From: DASTHG01 sp041498155
Lineage (GTDB): Bacteria; Gemmatimonadota; Gemmatimonadetes; Gemmatimonadales; GWC2-71-9
Reading direction: 5' to 3'
NCBI GenBank assembly: GCA_041498155.1
Contig: JBGQHV010000145.1
Location: forward strand, 1-8,556
DNA: 8,556 nucleotides
Position 1 is the first letter of the stretch, and each line of letters starts with the position of its first letter. The position numbers and the translations under genes are program-made. Below the pieces are notes generated by a model that worked only from the letters and a program-made list of their open reading frames with translations, ran no database searches and was not told the DNA's origin. Positions 1 through 6,485 of this stretch are shown one piece after another.

Positions 1-345
1 CACGTGATCCACCGTGGCCACGCCGTCCACGTGCCCCTGCACGAAGTGTCCGCCCAACCGGTCGGCCGCGCGCACCGCGCGCTCCAGATTCACCTTGCGG
101 CCAACTTCGTATTCGCCGAACAACGTGCGATCGAGCGTCGTATCCACCGCCCGCACCGCGAACCCGCCGCGCGTCACCTTCTCGACGGTGAGGCAGGCCC
201 CGTTGACGGCAATGCTCTCGCCCTTCTTCACGCTCCGGTACGGCGCCTTGATCTCCAGGACGACGCCCCCGTCCCCCGTCCCGCTGCCCCCGTCCCTGGT
301 CGTCTTCACGACCCGGCCCACCGCCGTGACTATGCCGGTAAACAT
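1..345 (-). CDS. ribE: Riboflavin synthase (alpha-type), C-terminal part outside window
   Basis: Riboflavin synthase converts two molecules of 6,7-dimethyl-8-ribityllumazine into riboflavin plus the pyrimidinedione, the last step of riboflavin synthesis in the cytosol. Only the first 115 codons are here; the gene runs off the left edge. The N-terminus MFTGIV is the family hallmark and fixes the ATG at 343-345. VNGACLTV (residues 47-54) and DRLGGHFVQGHVDG (residues 95-108) are conserved motifs of the first of the two lumazine-binding barrels. A glycine-rich insert (about residues 18-27) lies between the first two strands. The start overlaps the end of ribD by 16 bp, so translation is probably coupled. 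Only a weak GGA, about 9 nt upstream, is seen as a ribosome site. Identification is secure. Some authors call this gene ribC or ribB. Confidence 0.95.
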   Translation of the reverse strand, partial: MFTGIVTAVGRVVKTTRDGGSGTGDGGVVLEIKAPYRSVKKGESIAVNGACLTVEKVTRGGFAVRAVDTTLDRTLFGEYEVGRKVNLERAVRAADRLGGHFVQGHVDGVATVDHV

Positions 346-1454
346 AGCCGCCGGTCCAAGACCAATAAGGTATCGGTGCCTAACGGACGGCGCTCCACGG
401 GGATCCAGCGCGGCGCCTCGGGCAGCGCGGCATCGGCCACGCCCGGAAACGCCGGCACGCCGCCCGCGCCGAGCCACACCGGCGCCTGCAGCCAGTAGAG
501 CCGGTCCACGAGCCCGTCGGCCATCAGCCCCACGCCGAGCGCCCCGCCTCCTTCACACAGCAGCGATTCGACCCCCGCCGCGCGCAGCTCGGAGAGCCCC
601 TCGGCGAGCGAGCGCGGCCGGAAGACGCGCACCCCGGAGTCCTCGAGCCCGCGCACGTTTTCGGCGGGCGCCTCTTCCGACGCCACCACCCAGGTAGGCG
701 GGTCGCCCGCGGTGCGCGCCAGCTTCGAGGCGAGACTCAACGCGGCGCGGCGGTCGAACACGATGCGCACCGGCGCGCGCCGCGGCACCACGCCGCCGCG
801 CACCGTGAGCTGCGGATCGTCGCGCGCGGCGGTGGTCCCGCCCACCGCCACTGCGTCGAACCCGGCCCGCAGCCAGTGCGTCCAGTCCTGCGCCTGCGGA
901 CCCGAGATCCATTGCGAGCGGCCGCCGGCGTCGGCGATGCGGCCGTCGATCGAGGTGGCGAGCTTCAGCGCCACGAAGGGGCGCGTCTGCTCTTCGCGCA
1001 CGAAGAAGAAGGGCGCGTTGAGCGCGGCGGCCGCGTCGCCAAGCACGCCGGTATGGGTCTCGATGCCCATGTCGCGCAACATGCTGAACCCGCCCTGGGC
1101 CGAGGAATCGGGATCCTTCACGGCGGCCACGACGCGGCGGATCTTCGCCGCGGCGATCGCTTCCGTGCAGGGCGGCGTCTTGCCGTGGTGCGCGCACGGC
1201 TCGAGCGTCACGATGAGGGTGGCACCCTGGGCCCGCGCGCCGGCGGCGCGCAGCGCGACGACCTCGGCGTGATCGCCGCCGAACTCGGCGTGCCAGCCGT
1301 CGCCCACCACCACGCGATCGCGCAGCACCACGGCGCCCACCAGCGGGTTGGGGGACACCCGTCCCCAGCCGCGGCGCGCCAACTCGAGCGCGCGCTGCAT
1401 CGCCGAGCGCTCGAGCGCCTCGTCAGAAGCCGAAACGGAGCCCAAGGCCGCCAA
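330..1454 (-). CDS. ribD: Bifunctional riboflavin deaminase/reductase RibD
   Basis: RibD carries out the second and third steps of riboflavin synthesis from GTP: zinc-dependent deamination of the pyrimidine, then NADPH-dependent reduction of the ribosyl side chain. At 374 aa it has the usual length. The deaminase domain is roughly residues 12-155, with SPNPLVGAVV (34-43), the zinc/proton-shuttle motif H62-A-E64, and PCAHHGKTPPC giving C87 and C96. The reductase domain is about residues 158-370, with LATSIDGRIA (165-174), GGTTAARDDPQLTVR (205-219) and CEGGGALG (300-307). I place the start at TTG 1454-1452: AAAGGA at 1462-1467 sits 7 nt upstream, and the next ATG (1400-1398) would remove the conserved leading residues. 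This start overlaps the upstream barrel gene by 32 bp. A second TTG at 1445 is possible. No FMN riboswitch precedes it, because its upstream DNA is coding. Confidence 0.95.
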   Translation of the reverse strand: MAALGSVSASDEALERSAMQRALELARRGWGRVSPNPLVGAVVLRDRVVVGDGWHAEFGGDHAEVVALRAAGARAQGATLIVTLEPCAHHGKTPPCTEAIAAAKIRRVVAAVKDPDSSAQGGFSMLRDMGIETHTGVLGDAAAALNAPFFFVREEQTRPFVALKLATSIDGRIADAGGRSQWISGPQAQDWTHWLRAGFDAVAVGGTTAARDDPQLTVRGGVVPRRAPVRIVFDRRAALSLASKLARTAGDPPTWVVASEEAPAENVRGLEDSGVRVFRPRSLAEGLSELRAAGVESLLCEGGGALGVGLMADGLVDRLYWLQAPVWLGAGGVPAFPGVADAALPEAPRWIPVERRPLGTDTLLVLDRRLCLPA

Positions 1455-2376
1455 AGACGTGTCCTTTGGAAGGATCGAAGTCGCTGTAGTTGGTGCTCAG
1501 CTTCTGGTTCTCGCCCGTCTGGTATCCCAGCTCGGCCCCGAGGGTGAGCACCGTCAGATGGAACGCCGCGTCGGCGAACACCACCTGCCGCTCGTTCACC
1601 GGGTCGAACGTCACGGTCGCGACGTTGTTGAGCGGCGGATTGCTGTAGTAGCGCAGCCGGCCGTGAGAAGTGTAGCGGTCGAACCCGATGCCGGCCGCGA
1701 CGTCGAAGCCGACCAGGTGATAGCCTGCCACAAAACGCCAGTTGGTCGCCTTCACGTCGGAATCGAACTCGAAGGCATCACCCGACGAGAGACTCGAGGC
1801 GGCGAGCTGGCCGTAGGTGACGCGCGGCAGGCTGCGGCGCATCACGCTCATCGAGAGCGACGGGATCGGGAAGAGACCGCGCACGATCCCGATGCGCACG
1901 CCGTAGCCCAGCCCGAGGGCGAAGTTGCCGACCTTCGCGGCACCAGAATCGACACCCAGCTTGTCCACCGCGTGGGTGGGCACGAGCGTCGCCGCGAACA
2001 GTCCGTCCACGGCGAGCAGGCCACTCGACAGCCCGCGATAGAGTCCCACGCCGCCTTCGATCACCGGCGCCGGGGTGAAGCCCTTGATGGACGTCGGACC
2101 GGCGGTCGTGTCGGGGTTCGGCACGGTGATCTTCACCGCGTTGACGCGCGCCGAGACGAAGAAGTGACCGAAGCCGCTCATCGCGCGAGCCCCGCCCAGC
2201 ACCGGGTCGCCGCCCGAGATGAGGAGCCCGACCACGGGATGGAACGTCTTCAAGGCATCGATCGCGCGGTTGCACACGGCGACGACGGTCACACTGCCGG
2301 TGCACTGGGCGCGTAACGGCGCAACGAACGTGACGGACAACGTGACGGACGCGAACAAGAATCCAAGACGCTTCAA
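1423..2376 (-). CDS. Exported beta-barrel-like protein of unknown function
   Basis: I do not recognise the family. The 317-aa product begins with a signal peptide (MKR, hydrophobic residues 4-20, likely cleavage after LRA at residue 23). The mature chain is rich in Gly, Ser, Val and aromatic residues in alternating hydrophobic/polar stretches, for example around residues 255-285. It ends in GLGLRFGF with a C-terminal phenylalanine, the usual outer-membrane barrel assembly signature. No transmembrane helix is seen after the signal. Cysteines C25 and C35 flank the start of the mature chain and could form a disulfide. The start is TTG 2376-2374, set by an excellent AAGGAGG 5 nt upstream, which itself overlaps the purM stop. 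It lies between purM and ribD with a 10-bp gap and a 32-bp overlap, so it is almost surely co-transcribed with them. A transport or surface role is possible but nothing in the sequence shows a substrate. Confidence 0.8.
   Translation of the reverse strand: MKRLGFLFASVTLSVTFVAPLRAQCTGSVTVVAVCNRAIDALKTFHPVVGLLISGGDPVLGGARAMSGFGHFFVSARVNAVKITVPNPDTTAGPTSIKGFTPAPVIEGGVGLYRGLSSGLLAVDGLFAATLVPTHAVDKLGVDSGAAKVGNFALGLGYGVRIGIVRGLFPIPSLSMSVMRRSLPRVTYGQLAASSLSSGDAFEFDSDVKATNWRFVAGYHLVGFDVAAGIGFDRYTSHGRLRYYSNPPLNNVATVTFDPVNERQVVFADAAFHLTVLTLGAELGYQTGENQKLSTNYSDFDPSKGHVFGGLGLRFGF
1462..1467 (-). promoter_or_regulatory. Shine-Dalgarno that sets the TTG start of ribD
   Basis: On the minus strand AAAGGA lies 7 nt before TTG 1454-1452, inside the last codons of the upstream barrel gene. 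It favours the long ribD form over the ATG at 1400-1398, which has no well-placed purine-rich site. Confidence 0.6.
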
Positions 2377-2381
2377 AAGTG

Positions 2382-2388
2382 CCTCCTT
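2382..2388 (-). promoter_or_regulatory. Strong Shine-Dalgarno overlapping the purM stop codon
   Basis: On the minus strand AAGGAGG is centred in the 10-bp purM/barrel junction, and its first bases are the last bases of the purM TAA stop (2389-2387). It stands 5 nt before the TTG start at 2376. This is the strongest ribosome site in the operon. It supports the TTG start and suggests that ribosomes ending purM reinitiate on the barrel gene. Confidence 0.75.
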
Positions 2389-3418
2389 AACGCTCCGAGA
2401 ACCTGACTCCCCGCTTCCCCGGCACGACCTCCCCGATGATCCAGCTCTTCACCCCCGCGCGCTCGGCCGAGCGTCGCGTGTCGTCCACGTCGTCGCGCGC
2501 CACCACGACGATCATGCCGATGCCGAGGTTGAACACGCGGCGCATCTCGTGGATCGACACCTCCCCAGCGGTCTTCAGTACACGAAACAAGGCCGGCCAC
2601 GCCCAGCTGCCGCTCTGCACCACCGCCTCGCACCCCTCGGGCAGTACCCGGACCAGGTTACCCGCGATCCCCCCACCGGTGATGTGCGCCAGCGCGTGCA
2701 CCCGGCCGAGCATCGGCTGCAGCGCCGCGCGGTAGCTCTGGTGCACGGCGAGCAGCACGTCGGCGACGCTCGCTTTCGAATCGGGAAACGGGTCGTGCAC
2801 GCCGAGGTGCAGCTGGTCGAACACGATGCGCCGCGCCAGCGTGTAGCCGTTGGTGTGCAGGCCGCTCGAGGCGAGGCCCACCAGGGCGTCGCCCGGCTGA
2901 ATTTTGTCGCCGTGCAGGGCGGCCCCTTCCTCTACTATGCCCACGATCGTCCCCGCCAGGTCGTAGTGGCCCTCGGCGTACAAGTCGGGCAGCTCGGCGG
3001 TCTCGCCGCCCGCCAGGGTCATGTCGTGCGCCTGGCAGCCGCGGCTGATCCCCCGCACCAGTCCCTCGGCGACTTCAGGGATCAGGTGCCCGCTCGCGAT
3101 GTAGTCCATGAAGGCGAGTGGTTGGGCGCCGTGCACCAGGATGTCGTTCACGCAGTGGTTCACGAGGTCTTCGCCCACCGTGTCGTGCACCCCGGCGAGC
3201 GCCGCGACGAGCACCTTCGTGCCGACGCCGTCGGTGCTCATGACGAGGATCGGCGACGTGTACCCCGCCGGCAGCCGCACCATGCCGCCGAACCCGCCCA
3301 GCGCGCCGAGCGAGAGGGGCGTGCGCGTCTTGGCCACCAGCGCCTGGATGCGGCGCTTGGCCTGATCGGCGGCGTCGAGATCGACGCCGGCCGCGGCGTA
3401 GCGGTCAGTCGAGCTCAA
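2387..3418 (-). CDS. purM: Phosphoribosylformylglycinamidine cyclo-ligase (AIR synthetase)
   Basis: PurM closes the imidazole ring in purine synthesis, turning FGAM plus ATP into AIR in the cytosol. The product has 343 aa, the usual family size. Motifs, in order: STDGVGTK (61-68), NDILVHGAQPLAFMDYIASG (91-110), GGETAELPD (137-145), GDALVGLASSGLHTNGYTLAR (from 176), HITGGGIAGNL (245-255) and FNLGIGM (296-302). I chose TTG 3418-3416, giving an N-terminus that resembles other PurM proteins (Y-A-A-A-G-V-D at 7-13). An in-frame ATG at 3460 would add 14 residues without family character that are read inside the kinase gene. The ribosome site is weak (AGGA about 11 nt away). It overlaps the pfkB-type gene by 14 bp, so coupling is likely. 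Confidence 0.95.
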   Translation of the reverse strand: MSSTDRYAAAGVDLDAADQAKRRIQALVAKTRTPLSLGALGGFGGMVRLPAGYTSPILVMSTDGVGTKVLVAALAGVHDTVGEDLVNHCVNDILVHGAQPLAFMDYIASGHLIPEVAEGLVRGISRGCQAHDMTLAGGETAELPDLYAEGHYDLAGTIVGIVEEGAALHGDKIQPGDALVGLASSGLHTNGYTLARRIVFDQLHLGVHDPFPDSKASVADVLLAVHQSYRAALQPMLGRVHALAHITGGGIAGNLVRVLPEGCEAVVQSGSWAWPALFRVLKTAGEVSIHEMRRVFNLGIGMIVVVARDDVDDTRRSAERAGVKSWIIGEVVPGKRGVRFSER

Positions 3419-4313
3419 AGTGGACCAGGTCCTTGAACGCGCGCACGCGGGCGCGCACATCGGCTTGCGTCACCTTGTCGAAACCCTGAATGCCGAACGC
3501 TTCCACGGCGAAGCTGCCCATCGCGGCGCCGTGCACCATGGCGCGGCGCAGCACCGGCGTCGAGAAGCTCTTCACGCTCGCCACGTAGGCCATGAACCCG
3601 CCCGCGAAGGCGTCGCCCGCGCCGGTGGGATCGAACACCTCCTGGAGCGGATAGGCGGGGACCTTGAAGGTCGTTTCCTTGTCGACCAGCAGCGCGCCGT
3701 GCTCGCCCTGCTTGATTACCACTTTCTTGGGGCCGTGCTCCAGGATCCAGTGGGCGGCGCGATAGATGTTCCAGTCGCCCGACAGCTCGCGCGCCTCGGT
3801 GTCGTTCACCATCAGGATGTCGATGTGGCGCAACAGCTCGAGCAGCAGATCCTTCTTCGAGTTGATCCAGTAGTTCATCGTGTCGCATGCCACGAGCTCG
3901 GGCTCGGTCACCTGGTCCAGCACGCCGAGCTGCAGGCCGGGATCGATGTTGCCGAGGAAGACGTACTTCGCCCTCTGGAACGCGGCCGGGATCTTGGGGC
4001 GGAAGTGCGCGAACACGCCGAGGCGCGTGTCGAGCGTCTCGCGGCTGGAGAGGTCGTAGGAGTATTTGGCTTTCCAGCGGAATGATTCGCCTTCCACCTG
4101 CTCGACGCCCGTCAAGTCCACGCCGCGTGATTCGAGCTGCTTCAGGACGCCCAGCGGGTAGTCCGAGCCGATGACGCCGACGACTTGCACCGGGTGCAGC
4201 AGGCAGCCCGCGGCCGCGAAGAACACGGCGGAGCCGCCGGGGGCGTCGGCGGTCTGGCCGAACGGGGTGGCAACCGAGTCGAGTGCGACGGATCCGACGA
4301 CGAGGAGGCTCAT
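3405..4313 (-). CDS. PfkB/ribokinase-family sugar or nucleoside kinase
   Basis: A 302-aa cytosolic small-molecule kinase of the PfkB (ribokinase/adenosine kinase) fold. The C-terminal signature DPTGAGDAFAGGF is at residues 228-240; D234 is the expected catalytic base and the GAG before it forms the anion hole. The N-terminal substrate-lid region has the APGGSA motif (24-29). NDTEA (170-174) and KQGEHGAL (201-208) are further family landmarks near the ATP site. The start ATG overlaps the argS stop by 4 bp (ATGA), and GGA lies about 8 nt upstream. The substrate cannot be read from sequence. Its place directly before purM makes a nucleoside (adenosine- or inosine-like) or ribose substrate an attractive inference, while a housekeeping sugar kinase is the alternative. 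Confidence 0.9.
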   Translation of the reverse strand: MSLLVVGSVALDSVATPFGQTADAPGGSAVFFAAAGCLLHPVQVVGVIGSDYPLGVLKQLESRGVDLTGVEQVEGESFRWKAKYSYDLSSRETLDTRLGVFAHFRPKIPAAFQRAKYVFLGNIDPGLQLGVLDQVTEPELVACDTMNYWINSKKDLLLELLRHIDILMVNDTEARELSGDWNIYRAAHWILEHGPKKVVIKQGEHGALLVDKETTFKVPAYPLQEVFDPTGAGDAFAGGFMAYVASVKSFSTPVLRRAMVHGAAMGSFAVEAFGIQGFDKVTQADVRARVRAFKDLVHFELD

Positions 4314-5956
4314 GACATCCGGTCCGGGGCGCTGAGTCCGAGGAGGGAGAGGCCGTTGGCGAGCACCTGCCGCACGGCGCGGGCGAGCACCAGGCGGGCG
4401 GCCTCTTCTTTTTCGTTCACCACGCGGTGCTTGTGGTACCAGGCATGGGCCAGCCGGGCCAGGGTTTCGAGGTAGCCGGTGATGCGGTGCGGCTCGAGCG
4501 CACTGGCCGCGCCCTCCACCACGGCGGGGAAATCGGCCAGCACCTTCATGAGATCCAACTCGTCTGGCTCGGCCAGCACCGACAAGTCCGTCGAATCGGG
4601 ATTCGCGGTCTCCGGCGCCCGCGCGGCGAAACGGAAGATGCCGCTCATGCGGGCGTGCGCCATCTGCACGTAGTAGACCGGATTCTCGTCCCCCTGCGTC
4701 CTGGCGAGATCGACGTCGAACACCAGATGGGAATCAGCGCGGCGCATCAAGTAGAAGAACCGCAGCGCGTCGGCGCCCACTTCATCCACCAGGTCGCGCA
4801 CCGTCACGTACGATCCGGCGCGCTTGGAGATCTTCATCTCCTCGCCGCCTTTCATGACGGTCACCATCTGGTGCAGCACGTATTCGGGGTAGCCCGGGGT
4901 GATCCCCATCTCGAGCGCCTGGAGGCCGACGCGCACGCGGGTCACGGTCGAGTGGTGGTCCGCGCCCTGGACGTCGATGGCGCGCTTGAAGCCGCGCTGC
5001 CATTTGTCCACGTGGTAGGCGACGTCGGGGACGAAATAGGTGTAGTCGCCGCCCTTCGACGCACTCTTCTTCATCACGCGGTCTTTGTCGTCGCCGAAAT
5101 CGGTGGTGCGGAGCCAGAGGGCGCCTTCTTCTTCGAAGGTGTGGCCCGCGGCCTGGAGCTGTTTCACGGTCTTCTCGACAGCGCCGTCGGTATAGAGTGA
5201 CGACTCGAGAAAGTAGATGTCGAACTTCACTCCGAACGACTGCAGGTCCTTGTCCTGTTCCTTGCGCAGCTCGTCCACGGCGAAGCGGCGCACCGCTTCG
5301 AGGTCCTCGCCGTCCTTGTCCTTGGGGTGCGACGCGATGTAGGCCTTGGCGATGTCCTTGATGTACTCGCCGTGGTAGCCGCCCTCGGGGATGTGGATCG
5401 AGTGGCCGCGCAGCTCCGCGATGCGGGCCTGGACGCTCTTGGCGAGGTTCGTGATCTGCGCGCCGGCGTCGTTGTAGTAGTACTCGCGCGTGACCGTCCA
5501 GCCGGTCCATTCGAGCGTGGTGGCGATGGCGTCACCGATGGCGGCCTGGCGGCCGTGGCCCACGTGCAGGGGGCCGGTGGGGTTCGCCGAGACGAACTCC
5601 ACGTTCACCGGGGCGGCGTGGCCCATGTCGCTCTTGCCGAACTCCTTCCCTGCCGCGATCACGGTGGGGAGGATCGCGTGCAGCTGGGCTTCGGCGAGGA
5701 AGAAGTTGATGAACCCGGGGCCCGCGATCTCCGTCTTTTTCACGAGGCCGGGGGGCAGCTCGAGCGCCGCGACGAGCTTGGTGGCTACGTCGCGCGGCTT
5801 CGCCTTTAGCTCTTTCGCGAGCGTGAGCGCCAGATTGGTGGCGACGTCGCCGTGGTCGGGGGATTTGGGGCGTTCGAGCTGGATATCGGTGTGGGGCGCG
5901 CCGAGGGACGCCGCGGCGTGGGCCAGCGCCGCGCGCAGCGAATCGTGCGCCTTCAC
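4310..5956 (-). CDS. argS: Arginyl-tRNA synthetase
   Basis: ArgS charges tRNA-Arg with arginine using ATP in the cytosol. The 548-aa product is of normal length. The N-terminal Add1 domain that recognises the tRNA D-loop spans about residues 1-90. The class I catalytic core follows with FVSANPTGPLHVGHGR (121-136), where HVGH (131-134) is the HIGH motif, and a KMSKS-like loop MKISKRAG (374-381). The all-helical anticodon-binding domain runs from about residue 425 to the end, closing with the family-typical PDRM. The start is GTG 5956-5954, forming a 4-bp GTGA overlap with the stop of the fmdB-like gene. The frame stays open further upstream, but that extension is an out-of-frame reading of the zinc-ribbon gene. 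The ribosome site is weak (GAAGGG about 12 nt off), so expression may rely on coupling. Confidence 0.96.
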   Translation of the reverse strand: MKAHDSLRAALAHAAASLGAPHTDIQLERPKSPDHGDVATNLALTLAKELKAKPRDVATKLVAALELPPGLVKKTEIAGPGFINFFLAEAQLHAILPTVIAAGKEFGKSDMGHAAPVNVEFVSANPTGPLHVGHGRQAAIGDAIATTLEWTGWTVTREYYYNDAGAQITNLAKSVQARIAELRGHSIHIPEGGYHGEYIKDIAKAYIASHPKDKDGEDLEAVRRFAVDELRKEQDKDLQSFGVKFDIYFLESSLYTDGAVEKTVKQLQAAGHTFEEEGALWLRTTDFGDDKDRVMKKSASKGGDYTYFVPDVAYHVDKWQRGFKRAIDVQGADHHSTVTRVRVGLQALEMGITPGYPEYVLHQMVTVMKGGEEMKISKRAGSYVTVRDLVDEVGADALRFFYLMRRADSHLVFDVDLARTQGDENPVYYVQMAHARMSGIFRFAARAPETANPDSTDLSVLAEPDELDLMKVLADFPAVVEGAASALEPHRITGYLETLARLAHAWYHKHRVVNEKEEAARLVLARAVRQVLANGLSLLGLSAPDRMS

Positions 5957-6288
5957 TTGTCGGAGGAGCCCTTCTTGGGCTTCGATTCTGATCTTGGGTC
6001 TGATTTTGGGTCGGACTTCGCTTCCGGTTTCGATTCCGATTTCGTGTCGGACTTCGTGTCCGGTTTCTTCTCCGCGGGTTTCTCTTCCACTTCCTTCTTT
6101 TCGCCGGCGCGTTTGTAGTCGGTGATGTAGAAGCCGGAGCCTTTGAAGACCAGGCCGCCGCCGCCCGACAACTGGCGTTCCGCCTTCCTGCCACAGGTTG
6201 GGCAGGTGACGGTCCGCTTGTTGTTCATCGTCGGGTACTGCTTCTCGAACAGGTGCCCCTTGGGGCACTTGTACTCGTATGTTGGCAT
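5953..6288 (-). CDS. FmdB-type zinc-ribbon protein with charged repeat tail
   Basis: A 111-aa small cytosolic protein of the FmdB/CxxC regulatory family, whose exact role is unsettled (often described as a putative regulatory protein). The domain lies in residues 1-58: the start MPTYEY, first metal-ligand pair C8-P-K-G-H12, second pair C29-P-T-C32, and the conserved FYITDY (53-58). The first knuckle has only one cysteine, so H12 probably replaces the usual second one. After residue 62 the chain is a highly charged low-complexity tail, containing seven tetrapeptides of the form [SP][DE]x[KR] at residues 76-103, probably disordered. It is the first gene of the minus-strand cluster and overlaps argS by 4 bp (GTGA). 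No Shine-Dalgarno is seen before the ATG (6288-6286), in agreement with the near-leaderless promoter proposed here. Confidence 0.88.
   Translation of the reverse strand: MPTYEYKCPKGHLFEKQYPTMNNKRTVTCPTCGRKAERQLSGGGGLVFKGSGFYITDYKRAGEKKEVEEKPAEKKPDTKSDTKSESKPEAKSDPKSDPRSESKPKKGSSDK
5980..6063 (-). repeat. 12-bp-period coding repeat (seven [SP][DE]x[KR] tetrapeptides)
   Basis: Within the fmdB-like gene, seven successive 12-nt units encode PDTK, SDTK, SESK, PEAK, SDPK, SDPR and SESK. The DNA shows matching TCGGAC/TCCGAC-type words at 12-nt spacing. The units are diverged enough to be old, but the region may still vary in copy number by slippage. Confidence 0.8.
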
Positions 6289-6296
6289 TGGGAAAG

Positions 6297-6325
6297 AACT
6301 TAGCTGTTCTGACCCGGACGGTCAA
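6297..6325 (-). promoter_or_regulatory. Possible promoter of the fmdB-argS-pfkB-purM-rib cluster
   Basis: On the minus strand TTGACC (6325-6320) resembles a -35 box (5 of 6 to TTGACA). After exactly 17 nt comes TAAGTT (6302-6297), a poor -10 (3 of 6 to TATAAT). Transcription would begin around 6290-6288, at or within 2 nt of the ATG. That would make a leaderless message and explains the missing Shine-Dalgarno. Prediction only; the -10 is weak. Confidence 0.35.
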
Positions 6326-6401
6326 CGCCGCTCTACGGGCTCGTAAGTGTTTAGCCTACTGCACAATCGACGCAGCTCGGCTCATATACGAGTGCACCCC
6401 G

Positions 6402-6411
6402 GATGGCCATC
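6402..6411. repeat. 10-bp perfect palindrome
   Basis: GATGGCCATC reads the same on both strands. Lying in the divergent intergenic region, it could be an operator half-site pair or the top of a DNA hairpin. A 10-bp palindrome can also occur by chance, so function is unproven. Confidence 0.4.
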
Positions 6412-6413
6412 GT

Positions 6414-6452
6414 AGACGACTCAAGTCAACCGCGACATTCTAGGCGTCGTCT
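6414..6452. repeat. 7-bp inverted repeat with 25-bp spacer
   Basis: AGACGAC (6414-6420) and GTCGTCT (6446-6452) are perfect complements. They could form a stem or a spaced operator between the divergent promoters. The pairing does not extend beyond 7 bp. Confidence 0.4.
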
Positions 6453-6485
6453 CGATTCGTTAGGCGGCCCGGTCAACACCGCGCT

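Noticed and set aside
1348..3436. Long plus-strand open frames opposite ribD, the barrel gene and purM
   Set aside because: They are antisense shadows caused by high GC. Their translations are Arg/His/Ala-rich without motifs, while the minus strand carries clear conserved proteins.
3419..3460. Extension of purM to ATG 3460
   Set aside because: The added residues lie inside the kinase gene, lack PurM character and exceed the usual family length.
3420..5200. Plus-strand open frames opposite the kinase and argS
   Set aside because: Same reason: no family motifs, biased composition, and complete overlap with secure minus-strand genes.
5957..6325. Upstream extension of the argS frame by 123 codons
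   Set aside because: It reads the FmdB-type gene out of frame. ArgS family length and the GTGA junction support GTG 5956.
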